Positions 8,669 to 18,290 are shown, numbered from the stretch's first letter. The stretch is 64,000 nt of DNA from Burkholderiales bacterium (GCA_024235755.1 JACKLV010000002.1:203315-267314); one strand, 5' to 3'. Numbers and translations: made by a program. Notes: generated from the sequence alone by a model not told the origin.

Positions 8669-9591
8669 CGATGCTGTCGAGTGTTGCCAACAGATTATAC
8701 TGGATGGCGCGCTATTTGGAACGGGCTGAGAATACCGCCCGGTTGATTAATGTAAATACGCATCTGCTGCTTGATCTGCCCAAGCGCATACGGCTGGGGT
8801 GGGAACCGATCATTGATATTTCGAGTCGTCGCGACTATTTTTACAGCTCGTATGAAGAGGCCGATGAGCGCAGTGTGATCCGTTTTATGGTGTCCGATAC
8901 CCGGAATCCTGATTCAATTCTCAATGCGTTGAACAAGGCGCGTGAGAATACGCGGACCATCCGCGATATTATTCCGCGCGAAGCATGGGAACAAGTCAAT
9001 ACGCTGCATTTAAATTCCAAAGCGAATGCGCGAAGTGTGGTAACGCAGCGCCACCGTTATGACTATCTGCGTTCTGTTATTCTCGGTGTGCAGACCATCA
9101 GCGGTATGCTGGCCGGCACCATGACGCATGATGAAGGTTATGATTTTCTGCGTATGGGACGTAATCTTGAGCGCGCAGATATGACTACACGCATCATTGA
9201 TGTGCGTTCCGCCACTTTGCTGCCGGATATGCCGGAGGATTTGACGCCGTTTGAGAATTTGCAATGGGTCAGTGTGCTTAAGTCACTGACGGCGTACCAG
9301 ATGTATCGCCGCGAAGTGCATCAGCGGATACGTAGAACCGATGTGTTAAGATTCCTGCTGTTGCAGGAGAATTTTCCACGTTCTTTTTATCATGCCTTAT
9401 GTCAGGTTGGGAATTGTTTGAACAACCTGCCGCGCAGTGAAAAGACGAAAAGCATACTCACCCGACTGCAGAAAAAACTTATGCAGGCAAAGCTGCAGGA
9501 ATTCGATCAAGAAAAACTGCACGCGTTTATTGACGAGCTTCAGCTGGGCGTCATCAAAATCAACGATAGTATAAGTAAAAATTATTTCTAA
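8665..9591 (+). CDS. Alpha-E domain protein
   Basis: A 308-residue, mostly helical protein of the alpha-E family (DUF403). The N terminus MLSSVANRLYWMARYLERAENTAR is highly characteristic, and a second copy of the same kind of motif occurs at RMGRNLERADMTTRIIDVR. These conserved Arg/Glu helices define the family. Its biochemical role is not established. In known neighbourhoods it accompanies the ATP-grasp protein, and the four-base overlap here argues for a stoichiometric partner. The transglutaminase-like gene that usually completes this set does not follow: 244 non-coding bases separate it from mgtE. Confidence 0.92.
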   Translation: MTMLSSVANRLYWMARYLERAENTARLINVNTHLLLDLPKRIRLGWEPIIDISSRRDYFYSSYEEADERSVIRFMVSDTRNPDSILNALNKARENTRTIRDIIPREAWEQVNTLHLNSKANARSVVTQRHRYDYLRSVILGVQTISGMLAGTMTHDEGYDFLRMGRNLERADMTTRIIDVRSATLLPDMPEDLTPFENLQWVSVLKSLTAYQMYRREVHQRIRRTDVLRFLLLQENFPRSFYHALCQVGNCLNNLPRSEKTKSILTRLQKKLMQAKLQEFDQEKLHAFIDELQLGVIKINDSISKNYF

Positions 9592-9835
9592 CAGGCCGCT
9601 GCAGTAACATCGCGCGTTGTTTGATAGCGTTTCCGCTTCGCGAATAGAGAGTCATGTTTGTCAGTATATGAGCCTGCGAAGTGCCGTAAGTTATTTTGAC
9701 AGACGGGCGATCAAATAAACGGCTCGTTTTATTCAGTTCCGGGCACTGCGTTGTTTTCCCAGGTTGCGAATCAGATTCAGTCAATGTATGAACAAACTCA
9801 TTTGAATATTATTAATCGATAAGGATATTTGCGTA

Positions 9836-11200
9836 ATGACAGAATTGGAGAGCACCCCAGCCGAAACTGCCAAAATTTCTCTGGACCAGGTATTTACATT
9901 GCTGGAGCAGCAGGATTCCGATCAACTGCGCGTGTTGCTGGAAGTGATACATCCGGGGCAATTGGCCGATATTCTCGAAGCCATGCCACCGAAAAAGCGG
10001 GTGCAGTTATGGATGCTGGTGCCTGAGTCTCAAGAAGCTGAAACACTGTCATTACTGCATGATGAAGTAAGAAACAGTCTGTTCAATAATATGGAGCCCG
10101 AGGAGGTGGTTGCAGCAGCCGAACATATGGATGCCAACGATCTGGCGTATATCTTCGAGGAGTTTCCAGAGCATATTCGGCAATCCATTGAAGAGAAACT
10201 GCCTGATGAAATTCTCGAATGGCTCGAGACTAATCTTTCATTTGAAGAAGGCACGGCAGGCCGTTTAATGAGTCAGGACGTGATTACCGTTAGAAACGAT
10301 GTCACGCTTGAAGTGGTGTTGCGCTATCTCCAATTGCATGACGAATTGCCTGATTACACGGACGGATTGATGGTAATAGACCGGGCGGGGTTTTACCAGG
10401 GCAAACTGCTGCTTAACAAAGTGTTGACGCATGACAAAGAGATGCTGGTAAAAGACGTGATGGACACCCAGCAGCAGCCGATTCCGGCAACCGATGACGA
10501 ACATGCGGTGACACTTTTTTTTGAACAATTTCATTTGGTTTCGGCTGCGGTTGTGGATGAGAATAACCGGTTGATCGGTCGCATTACAATGGATGACGCC
10601 ATGGAGATTTTACGTGCCGAAGCAGACCGGACATTGCTGGGCCGGGATGGTCTGGATCAGGAAGAAGATTTGTTCGCGCCAGTAATCAGCAGCGCCAAGC
10701 GGCGTACCGTCTGGCTCGGCATTAATCTGATCACGGCTTTTCTGGCCGCCTGGGTGATTGGTTTATTCACGGATACGCTGGATAAAATTGTAGCGCTGGC
10801 CGTGTTGATGCCTGTTGTTGCGAGTATGGGCGGAATCGCGGGTAGTCAGACATTGACGTTGACTATCCGAGGGCTTGCGCTGGATCAGATTACTAGCGGT
10901 AACCGGTTTTGGCTGGCGCGCAAAGAAATTTTCATAGGCGTTCTGAACGGATTGCTCTGGGCTGTTGTGATAGCGCTGCTGGCCTGGCTGTGGTTTCAGA
11001 ACACCGGTATCAGCCTGGTCATTGCCGCTGCCATTATTATCAACCTGGTTGCTGCTGCGGCATCAGGTATTGCCATTCCGTTGATCCTGCAGCGTATGAA
11101 TATCGATCCTGCGTTGTCTGGTGCGGTTATTCTGACAACTGTAACCGACGTCGTTGGTTTTATGAGCTTTCTCGGTTTGGCGACTTATTTCCTTTTATAA
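9836..11200 (+). CDS. mgtE: Magnesium channel/transporter MgtE
   Basis: This 454-residue protein has the three-part MgtE layout. A helical N domain spans about residues 20-140 (IHPGQLADILEAMPPKKR). Paired CBS domains spanning about 145-260 begin EEGTAGRLMSQDVITV. Five or so membrane helices span about 290-454, with the pore-lining segments PVVASMGGIAGSQT and GAVILTTVTDVVGF. The N and CBS domains sense cytosolic Mg2+ and close the pore. The start is supported by AAGGA about 10 bases upstream. Spacing from neighbours suggests it is transcribed alone. Confidence 0.95.
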   Translation: MTELESTPAETAKISLDQVFTLLEQQDSDQLRVLLEVIHPGQLADILEAMPPKKRVQLWMLVPESQEAETLSLLHDEVRNSLFNNMEPEEVVAAAEHMDANDLAYIFEEFPEHIRQSIEEKLPDEILEWLETNLSFEEGTAGRLMSQDVITVRNDVTLEVVLRYLQLHDELPDYTDGLMVIDRAGFYQGKLLLNKVLTHDKEMLVKDVMDTQQQPIPATDDEHAVTLFFEQFHLVSAAVVDENNRLIGRITMDDAMEILRAEADRTLLGRDGLDQEEDLFAPVISSAKRRTVWLGINLITAFLAAWVIGLFTDTLDKIVALAVLMPVVASMGGIAGSQTLTLTIRGLALDQITSGNRFWLARKEIFIGVLNGLLWAVVIALLAWLWFQNTGISLVIAAAIIINLVAAAASGIAIPLILQRMNIDPALSGAVILTTVTDVVGFMSFLGLATYFLL

Positions 11201-11374
11201 ATAACTAGCAATGTTGGTTATCCACCTATCCGTGTCGACATAAAAAAGTTTTTTACGGGCGGCGGAAATCAGTAGAATGTGTCACCCTTGTGAAGCCATA
11301 GTCGCATGCGGTTTGCGCCTAAAACACCTTATCAAGGCTTTAAAAATAAGTTTGTGATTCGCGACGAGGTTAAA

Positions 11375-12928
11375 ATGCACGAAGAAACGCACATGCACGG
11401 TTTGAAGGCCAAGGGACTGAAAAAAGGATCGGTGTCCCGGTGGGCAACGGTTACCATCGGTCTTGCCGCGACTGCGCCGGCTTATTCTTTAGCCAGCGCT
11501 CTGGGTTACGGTGCCGCCACTAGCGGCTATCAGTTACCGATCGTGTTCATTCTGTCTGTGATCCCGATGTTTTTTGTCGCATTGTCATATAAATATCTGA
11601 CGACTGCCGCGCCCGATGCCGGTACTATTTTTACCTGGGGAACAAAAGCGATAGGGCCGAGGGTCGGCTGGTTCGGCGGGTGGGCGTTGCTGTTGGGCAG
11701 TATTCTGGCGGGTGTCGCTGCTACCCAAATTACCGTTATTTCAGTAGCAATCATTTTCAAAGTGGACGATATGACCTTATGGTTTCATTTTGGGGTGGCA
11801 TTCATTTATATCTTCAGCACCACTTATTTAACGGCGCTGGGCGCCCGGGAATCTTCCCGTACCACCATGATATTGACTTTTGCTCAATACGGAGTCCTTA
11901 TTCTGCTGGCAGCCATACTGTTTGTGCGTGTTTTACAAGGGGAAGCGGTGGGCAGCGCCGAGCCGTTTTCATGGGAATGGTTTAACCCGCTTGCAATACC
12001 TTCTTTCGATGTGTTTCTGAAAGGTTTTATGATCGCATTATTTATTTTCTGGGGGTTCGATGCGTCATTAGCCATGTCTGAAGAAACAGACGGAAATGCC
12101 GAACAGGCCGGTCGCAGTGGCGTCATCGCTATGAGCATCACGATTTTTACCTATGTGGTTTTTTCGATTGCCGCGTTGTCGTATGCAGGGATAGATGCAA
12201 ATGATGAATCCAGCCTGACCCATGCCAATAATATCGATTCCAGTATCACAACGCTGGCGACGGATATTCTGGGTAAGAACGGCGCCCTGGTTGCTGCGGT
12301 GATTATTTGTATTTCCGCTTTCTCGGCAACGATCTCTACGATTATGCCTTCAGCGAGGATTGCGCTGGCCATGGCGACATACCGTGCTATTCCATCTCAA
12401 TTTGCCTCGGTGAACGCAGCAACGCGCACGCCGAAGTTTGCGACCTGGACCATCGGGATGATGACGTTGATCATCTACACCACGTTAAGCTTGATGAGCG
12501 AATCCATTGTTGAAGACACCATACTCAGCGTCAGTATTGCCGTGTGCACGTTCTATATCGTGGCTGCGTCTTCCTGTGCGCTTTATTTTTTTCGTACCGC
12601 ATTCAATCACTGGCATACGGCCTTGCTGCAAGTCATTCTGCCCGCGATAGCCGCTGCGATTTTGTTTGCCGTGGCGGTTCTTCAGGCGTGGAACATGATG
12701 GACCCAGACTACGGTTCCAGCGGTTCGATTGCCGGCGTGGGGGCTGTGTTTATCATTGGCGTGGTTACACTGCTTTCAGGCGTGGTATTAATGCTGATGT
12801 GGAATTTTTATCACCCCGCTTTTTTCCGCGGTGAAACCCTTCCGCTTGAAAGAGCGCATATGGTACTGGATAAAGATGAAAAACGTATCGTCAACAATGG
12901 CCAATCGCTAAAAACAGGCATTGATTGA
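11375..12928 (+). CDS. APC-family amino acid permease
   Basis: With the start at ATG 11375 (GAGG five bases upstream) the protein is 517 residues. An alternative upstream ATG at 11306 has no ribosome site and would add a 23-residue tail. It has about 12 hydrophobic segments. The first follows SVSRWATVTIGLAATAPAYSLASAL, which resembles the unwound TM1 substrate-binding region of the amino acid/polyamine/organocation superfamily. FWGFDASLAMSEET in TM6 and SAFSATISTIMPSARI in TM8 also fit that family. The substrate cannot be deduced. The gene appears monocistronic. Confidence 0.86.
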   Translation: MHEETHMHGLKAKGLKKGSVSRWATVTIGLAATAPAYSLASALGYGAATSGYQLPIVFILSVIPMFFVALSYKYLTTAAPDAGTIFTWGTKAIGPRVGWFGGWALLLGSILAGVAATQITVISVAIIFKVDDMTLWFHFGVAFIYIFSTTYLTALGARESSRTTMILTFAQYGVLILLAAILFVRVLQGEAVGSAEPFSWEWFNPLAIPSFDVFLKGFMIALFIFWGFDASLAMSEETDGNAEQAGRSGVIAMSITIFTYVVFSIAALSYAGIDANDESSLTHANNIDSSITTLATDILGKNGALVAAVIICISAFSATISTIMPSARIALAMATYRAIPSQFASVNAATRTPKFATWTIGMMTLIIYTTLSLMSESIVEDTILSVSIAVCTFYIVAASSCALYFFRTAFNHWHTALLQVILPAIAAAILFAVAVLQAWNMMDPDYGSSGSIAGVGAVFIIGVVTLLSGVVLMLMWNFYHPAFFRGETLPLERAHMVLDKDEKRIVNNGQSLKTGID

Positions 12929-13141
12929 ATGCGGTTTTTGACAATCAAGCAAACGCCATCTCGCTTGCGCCCCGTCCTGTTGTTTGGGTACTCGCTTGAT
13001 GGCTGATAGGAATTAACTGATTGTCTTAAAGGCAAAATACCTTTATATTTTCAGCGAACGATTAACGAAATGTATTTGTAGTCCTCCGCGCTGCTTGAAC
13101 GGGTAAATTCATGTGGGATTATTTGTTAACTGACAACAAGC

Positions 13142-13978
13142 TTAATTGTTCAAACAGTTGCGATATGAAATTCTTTGTAGTTCTCTGTCTTTTAAGGCGA
13201 TAACATGCCCTAAATCATATTCGCCGGATTTTGGGAATGCATCGCAATTGGCTGAGCAACTTATGACACCTACTAACTGACCCAACACACCTACAACAAT
13301 AATTATTTCATTTGGGACTGCGCTTGTAATCAGTGCTACAAAAGAACAGTTAAACATACTGTTTATGTGCTCAAAAATCTTATGCATTTCAACATCTTTA
13401 TCACCAACCGGTTTCGGCCAAAACCAACCTTTAGAGGTTATATTGTTAAAATCATTTTTATCATGAAGCTCTCCTTTATAGTTCATTAGAGCACGAAGAT
13501 CGGATACTTCTGCATTCTTAATAAAGACATCTTCATATACGAAATAGCCAGAAGCCAGCGCTACCTTTGCCGCAAATTTAAGTCTAATAACTTCATTAAA
13601 ATCAGTTTTAATAACAATTCTTTCTGAATTAATTTCTTCTCTAGTTAGTAACTTACTTTGTTTGTGGCTATATAATTGCAAGTTACCGTAATCATCAAAC
13701 CTAAAAGTAACGGACTTATCTGATCCGACTGAAATTTTTGTCTTAGGTGGCGTTACTGCTTTATTTCTATGTCCTCGAGATTCATTTCTTTTTCTGTTTG
13801 TTGCCAAGAATAGACAAGATTTTAGCTTCTCATCTATTTCTCGATTCGCTCGAGTGTTGCATAGTTTTGACACATAGACAGTAAATGAATTATTCCCACC
13901 AAGCGTTAATGGGAAGATATGCTCTTTATTTAATTCATTTTCTTTTACATCTGAACCAGAATATATGCAGAAAGCCAT
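13142..13978 (-). CDS. HNH-endonuclease-like protein, AT-rich
   Basis: A 278-residue protein whose first 50 residues look like an HNH nuclease head. It has CIYSG at 4-8, KEHIFPLTLGG at 18-28 (His20), and SKLCNTRANREID at 37-49 (Cys40, Asn41). In most relatives the first motif is CxxC; here the second position is Ser7, so the structural zinc site may be altered. The remainder (about 60-278) matches no domain I recognise. The gene is visibly richer in A+T than its neighbours and stands alone, with 213 and 307 non-coding bases around it, suggesting horizontal acquisition. It may be a stray defence or mobile-element nuclease. Function is inferred only from the N-terminal motif. Confidence 0.68.
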   Translation of the reverse strand: MAFCIYSGSDVKENELNKEHIFPLTLGGNNSFTVYVSKLCNTRANREIDEKLKSCLFLATNRKRNESRGHRNKAVTPPKTKISVGSDKSVTFRFDDYGNLQLYSHKQSKLLTREEINSERIVIKTDFNEVIRLKFAAKVALASGYFVYEDVFIKNAEVSDLRALMNYKGELHDKNDFNNITSKGWFWPKPVGDKDVEMHKIFEHINSMFNCSFVALITSAVPNEIIIVVGVLGQLVGVISCSANCDAFPKSGEYDLGHVIALKDRELQRISYRNCLNN

Positions 13979-14285
13979 AAAGCGTTGTGATTTAGAGGCT
14001 AAAAAGTAAATACATAATTCTGTTCTTATACCACATGCAAGGAAGAAAGCTGAAGAAATTGGTATGTTGTTAATTCAATTTGATAACTATGTTCCAGTTA
14101 CCAGTTTTATCCGACTTGGCGAGCCAATTTGGTACAAACTGGTTTTCTTTCAAATTGATTTTGCCACAGCATGTGCAAGCACTGTATTTAAGTCTACCAG
14201 TTGTTGCCGATTGTTGAGTACTTTAAATGGCTAATGAGACAGATATTCGTTATTCCGGTAGATAAGGCAGAGCAGTTGCATGTGT
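13979..14285. other. Non-coding gap between the HNH-like gene and ubiB
   Basis: This AT-rich stretch holds no gene I can support. One plus-strand frame is open from 14010 to about 14235 but has no good start, and its translation resembles nothing I know. It may be flanking material that arrived with the AT-rich HNH-like gene. Confidence 0.5.
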
Positions 14286-15800
14286 TTACTGGATTACCTG
14301 CCAAATCAATAATGCGATCAGCAGGATGATGATATATATCAGAAAACGGTTTTGCCGTTTCTCTTCTATAATGAGGCGTTGCATTTTATCTTCAAGACCT
14401 TGATTATGATTTTCGGTCAATAAATGATGAAACAGGCGCGGAAATTGCGGAAAAATGACTGCCCAGTTGGGCGCTTCTTTTTGCATGCGTCCGGTCAGTC
14501 CGCGCAGTCCGATTTGTTCCGACATCCAGTTTTCGAGAAACGGTTTGGCGGTTTTCCACAAGTCAAGATTAGGGTCGAGATCGCGCCCCAGTCCTTCAAT
14601 ATTGAGCAGAGTTTTTTGTAATAAAACGAGTTGCGGTTGTATTTCAACATTGAATTGACGCGACGTCTGAAATAATTGGAACAATACACGTCCGAAAGAA
14701 ATTTCTTTAAGCGGTTTGTCAAAAATCGGTTCGCAAACCGCGCGGATGGCTGTCTCAAATTCATCCACACGGGTATTTTTAGGCGCCCATCCGGCTTCAA
14801 CATGCGCTTGTGCAACCCGGCCGTAATCTCGTCTGAAAAAGGCCAGGAAATTTTGCGCCAGATAATTTTTGTCTTCGTCGCTCAGTGTGCCCATGATACC
14901 GAAATCAACCGCAATATACCGGCCGTCTTCACCGACAAAAATATTGCCCGGATGCATGTCTGCATGGAAATATCCGTCGCGAAACACCTGGGTAAAGAAG
15001 ATTTCAACACCCATTCGGGCCAGATACGGGATGTCGATATTATGTGCGATTAATTCGTCTATATGACTAATCGGGATGCCGGTTACGCGTTCCATGACCA
15101 TGACATTGTTATGGCAATAGTCCCAGTAAACTTCCGGAACCAGCAGCAATGGCGAATTCAGAAAATTGCGGCGCAGTTGACTGCAATTTGACGCTTCGCG
15201 CATTAAATCGAGTTCATCGTCAAGATGTCGGGCGAATTCCGATACCACTTGTCTGAGTTTCAGGCGTTTCCCATCCGGCCATAGCTTCTCGACCAGCCAT
15301 GCACCTGTATCCATCAATTCAACGTCATGCGTGATGATGGGCGCGATTCCTGGCCGTAAAATTTTGACAGCGACCTCAGTGCCATCGTGCAATACAGCCA
15401 GGTGCACTTGAGCGACGGAGGCACTTGCAATCGGGTCCTTATCAAACTTGAGAAAAACTTCGTCGAGTTTGTTTTCGTAGGCTTTATTCAGTATATTCAG
15501 CGCCGTATCCGAGGGAAAAGGCGGCACCCGGTCCTGAAGTTTTGCCAGTTCATCGGCGATATCGTGTGGAATGAGATCGCGCCGGGTTGATAACATTTGG
15601 CCGAACTTGACAAAAATAGGGCCCAGGGCTTCGAGGGCCAGGCGTAAGCGTTCTCCTCGCGGCCGGTCGAGTCTGCGCCAAAAAGTCAGCCATTTAATTG
15701 GTTTGTTTAAAAAGCGTAATGGACCGTGACTTGTGAAAAATTCATCTAGTCCATAACGAAATGCCACGGATTGTATTTTTATAAGGCGAAATATGCGCAT
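14286..15800 (-). CDS. ubiB: UbiB, ATPase/kinase-like ubiquinone biosynthesis protein
   Basis: The 504-residue protein belongs to the UbiB/ABC1/ADCK family of atypical kinases. It has the family-specific KxGQ motif (KFGQ, 65-68) in GPIFVKFGQMLSTRRDLIP. It also has an alanine-rich loop (DPIASASVAQVH) replacing the usual glycine loop, the VAIK-like AVKIL, and HADMHPGN with the downstream DFG-like VDFGIMG. A hydrophobic C-terminal helix (FLIYIIILLIALLIWQ) anchors it to the membrane. It supports ubiquinone synthesis, probably through ATPase activity assisting extraction of lipid intermediates. It follows ubiJ on the same strand after 115 bases. The usual ubiE is not adjacent. Confidence 0.96.
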   Translation of the reverse strand: MRIFRLIKIQSVAFRYGLDEFFTSHGPLRFLNKPIKWLTFWRRLDRPRGERLRLALEALGPIFVKFGQMLSTRRDLIPHDIADELAKLQDRVPPFPSDTALNILNKAYENKLDEVFLKFDKDPIASASVAQVHLAVLHDGTEVAVKILRPGIAPIITHDVELMDTGAWLVEKLWPDGKRLKLRQVVSEFARHLDDELDLMREASNCSQLRRNFLNSPLLLVPEVYWDYCHNNVMVMERVTGIPISHIDELIAHNIDIPYLARMGVEIFFTQVFRDGYFHADMHPGNIFVGEDGRYIAVDFGIMGTLSDEDKNYLAQNFLAFFRRDYGRVAQAHVEAGWAPKNTRVDEFETAIRAVCEPIFDKPLKEISFGRVLFQLFQTSRQFNVEIQPQLVLLQKTLLNIEGLGRDLDPNLDLWKTAKPFLENWMSEQIGLRGLTGRMQKEAPNWAVIFPQFPRLFHHLLTENHNQGLEDKMQRLIIEEKRQNRFLIYIIILLIALLIWQVIQ

Positions 15801-15915
15801 TAAGTTGTGTGTAAATTATCGCTTGCCCGGATTAGCATGAGTTAACTTGAGCAAAGATTAATTGAAGCGTTATCAGGAGAATAAAGGGTGTGCATAACAA
15901 TGGTTCAAATAACGG

Positions 15916-16512
15916 TCACTCGCCTTTATCCTTGCAGGTTAGTTGAATAATTCGATTAATCCGGTTTTCCAGCCGGTTCGTATCTTGTTGTAATGTTTTT
16001 ATTTGATGCGAGGCATTGCTGACCGCATTCGATTTTACGATTAGTGGCTGTTCTTCCTGCCAGTATTCACTCAATGCTTCGGACAGATTCCTGGTCATCT
16101 GGATATGCCATTGAAAAATATTGTCGCTGGTTTGTGCGATACGATGCGCGGGAATGTCTCCTAATATGCTGGCAAGGCTTAGTTCGGCGCTGGGTTTAAG
16201 GTGCTTGCCGATAACGATCAATTCATCAGCGAATAGCGTATCGCCGGATATATCGATATTATCGAAAGCTGATTCATTATGTGCCAGTAATCCGGGTATA
16301 AGAGCTGGTTGGATGGTCAGCGTTGTGTCCGCTTCAATTTGGTCGGGGCAATGCAAAAGCTCACCGCTTTGCCCGACAGTTAATTTTAAATCAAATAAGG
16401 GAAGTATGCGAAAACGTACGGTTTTACCTTCAAACGGCTGCAACCGCTTACACGCCCAGCTTTCTTGGCGCAGAATAAGGTTGAGCTGGTTTATAACGAA
16501 GGAAATAAACAT
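15916..16512 (-). CDS. ubiJ: UbiJ, SCP2-domain ubiquinone biosynthesis factor
   Basis: A 198-residue protein with an N-terminal SCP2-like lipid-binding domain (about 15-115: FEGKTVRFRILPLFDLKLTV, then DISGDTLFADEL). A C-terminal helical, coiled-coil tail follows (IKTLQQDTNRLENRINRI). UbiJ holds polyprenylated quinone precursors in the soluble Ubi complex. Position directly upstream of ubiB supports the assignment, as the order ubiE-ubiJ-ubiB is standard. Here ubiE is missing upstream and a 637-base non-coding stretch is found instead. Confidence 0.88.
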   Translation of the reverse strand: MFISFVINQLNLILRQESWACKRLQPFEGKTVRFRILPLFDLKLTVGQSGELLHCPDQIEADTTLTIQPALIPGLLAHNESAFDNIDISGDTLFADELIVIGKHLKPSAELSLASILGDIPAHRIAQTSDNIFQWHIQMTRNLSEALSEYWQEEQPLIVKSNAVSNASHQIKTLQQDTNRLENRINRIIQLTCKDKGE

Positions 16513-17149
16513 GCTTAATCTTCGGATAGCTGTCTAAAGGGAAGAGAGCTATTCCATTGCAGCATGAAATGAATGGATTTTTCGATCTGATTGTTATGCA
16601 ATAGGAAAAAATAATTCATTGTGTTTATCTTTAATGAATTTTAATTCTGACCCTGTATTCAGTATTGAGTGTTTCGTTATTGTATCGCTAATTTGAGAAT
16701 CAGGCTTTAAAATTCGTCTCGAGTGATGTTTCTGTGTGTTAAATGATCATCAAGTTAATCGAAGTCTATCTGAAATTCGCGTAATAAGCTGTTAGTCGGC
16801 TATTTAGTTGATGCTATTCGTTCCTAAAATCGGCGGCGAGAACAAGAAATCAGATAATATTATCCTTGTCAGCACTCACTGCGCATCGGCAGCCCCGTTG
16901 GAGGTTTTCTCAACAGCCTGTAAGTGGTAAAAGACATTAAGATAAGCCGAATCATTTTCCGTCGTTTAAATGAAGCTCGGTGGAAAGATTTTATAAAGCT
17001 TAACCTGTCATTGCATGGATAAACGAGCATGCATGTTCAAAGGTGCATACTCTTGCCGTTGCAAAAAATCGATGGTTGTTTATGTCAGTGCTTTAAGCAA
17101 TAGGTTTGTATATTGCTGTATTAGCTGAGTTTGGGTGCGTTATTATTGT
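16513..17149. other. 637-base gap without recognisable genes
   Basis: No frame of convincing length or composition was found on either strand between ubiJ and nfu. It must contain the ubiJ promoter and the end of the suf operon transcript. I could not identify a hairpin with a T-run, an RNA gene or a repeat. A short segment around 16640-16655 (AATTCTGACCCTG) recalls motifs near REP-associated elements, but that is too weak to call. Confidence 0.5.
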
Positions 17150-17710
17150 TCAGCAAGCAATGACTTGAATATCGGGCTCAATCGTTCTGAGCATGTGCTC
17201 GATCCCGCGCAATGTTCCAGTGATAGAGCTGGGGCATGTGCCACAGGCGCCCTGGTAGTGGATTCGTAGTATGTTGCCATCCAAACCGAGTATATGCAAA
17301 TCACCGCCATCATGTTGCAGATAAGGACGCACTTCTTCATCAAGCATGATGTTAATTCTTTCAAGGCGTTTTTGATCCTCGGGACTGAGTTGCGCAAGCA
17401 GATCGTTTGCGGAGGCAACTGTCTCTTTTGTTTGTTCGCTTGCAGCGGGTGCTGCGCGTATCGGGTCGGCTACTTCACGCGCCAAGTCCTGCCAGTTGAC
17501 TTCGCCATCCTGGGTTACAGTGATCCAATGATCGATATAAAAAACATTTGTTACGTGGTCGATTTCAAACAATGCGGATGCGAGAGGGTCTTCTTTAGCA
17601 GCCTCGGCATTGTCAAATGAACGCGCGATACCCCACGTCAAGGGCTCTTTGAGAATAAATTTAAGTGCGTTTTTGTTCGGTGTGCCTTCGATGTCAGATA
17701 TTTTGGGCAT
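17150..17710 (-). CDS. nfu: Nfu-type iron-sulfur carrier
   Basis: A 186-residue protein with two domains. An Nfu N-terminal domain occupies about 1-85 (TPNKNALKFIL, then ITVTQDGEVNW). A NifU-like C-terminal domain occupies about 112-180, with ERINIMLDEEVRPYLQHDGGD and the CxxC motif ACGTCPSS. The two cysteines bind an Fe-S cluster at a dimer interface and pass it to apoproteins. It closes the suf operon, 85 bases beyond sufU. The architecture is like mitochondrial NFU1, unlike E. coli NfuA, whose N domain is A-type-like. Confidence 0.92.
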   Translation of the reverse strand: MPKISDIEGTPNKNALKFILKEPLTWGIARSFDNAEAAKEDPLASALFEIDHVTNVFYIDHWITVTQDGEVNWQDLAREVADPIRAAPAASEQTKETVASANDLLAQLSPEDQKRLERINIMLDEEVRPYLQHDGGDLHILGLDGNILRIHYQGACGTCPSSITGTLRGIEHMLRTIEPDIQVIAC

Positions 17711-17795
17711 ATTCTCTAACTGTACGGTTGGATACTGCTGTTTCGCAAAAAATATGTTGAATCAGTCGTGTTATGAAAAAACGTAGAACAAGCGG

Positions 17796-18290
17796 CTATG
17801 CATTGCCGGATGCGTTCTCGGAAACGCTTGGAGCAGGGTCGTTTTCTGCTTCCGTTGAAGCATTGGACAGTGCATTCAAGGCTGCATGTAAGGTATGCCA
17901 GGGCAAGATTGCACATTTGACACGGGTTGGGAGGTCTCTTATGCCAGAAAAAACGGTAAGCCGTCCAAGATGATGCGGGTGACTCAGGTCAAGTTCTCCC
18001 AAAGTCATTTCACGGAATTCCCGAATCAGTGTTTCGGCATCCATGCGCGTTTTCCCTTTGATTGCAGTCGTCATCATGGATGCAGAAGCCTTACAGATTG
18101 CACAAGATTCGCCATGAAATGCGATAAGGTTGATTTTGTCATTTTCGAGCTGCAGTGAAATATCGAGACGATCGCCGCATAGAGGATTATGCCCCACCGC
18201 ATGGTGACTGGGATGTTCTAGTGTTCCGTAATTTCGGGGCTTACGGTTATGATCGAGAATAACTTCCTGATAAAGTGATTTTGTATTCAT
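17796..18290 (-). CDS. sufU: SufU, zinc-dependent sulfur-transfer partner of SufS
   Basis: The 164-residue protein shows the SufU signature: Cys38-x-Asp40 (PLCGD), Cys63 and Cys66 in ESCAIC, and Cys126 in RVKCAILPW. The roughly 20-residue insertion before the last cysteine distinguishes SufU from the IscU scaffold. SufU accepts persulfide sulfur from SufS on a zinc-bound cysteine. The start ATG overlaps the sufS stop by one base (TAATG). A polar 25-residue tail after residue 140, rich in Ala, Ser, Asn and Glu, is an extension not needed for the fold. SufU is typical of Gram-positive bacteria; most proteobacteria use SufE. Confidence 0.92.
   Translation of the reverse strand: MNTKSLYQEVILDHNRKPRNYGTLEHPSHHAVGHNPLCGDRLDISLQLENDKINLIAFHGESCAICKASASMMTTAIKGKTRMDAETLIREFREMTLGELDLSHPHHLGRLTVFSGIRDLPTRVKCAILPWHTLHAALNALSNASTEAENDPAPSVSENASGNA

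Noticed and set aside
14010..14235. Open plus-strand frame between the HNH-like gene and ubiB
   Set aside because: No good start or ribosome site and no similarity that I can name; it could be a remnant but there is no positive evidence.
17143..17418. 91-codon minus-strand frame overlapping nfu
   Set aside because: It is an out-of-frame shadow of nfu, which has the clear CxxC NifU domain.
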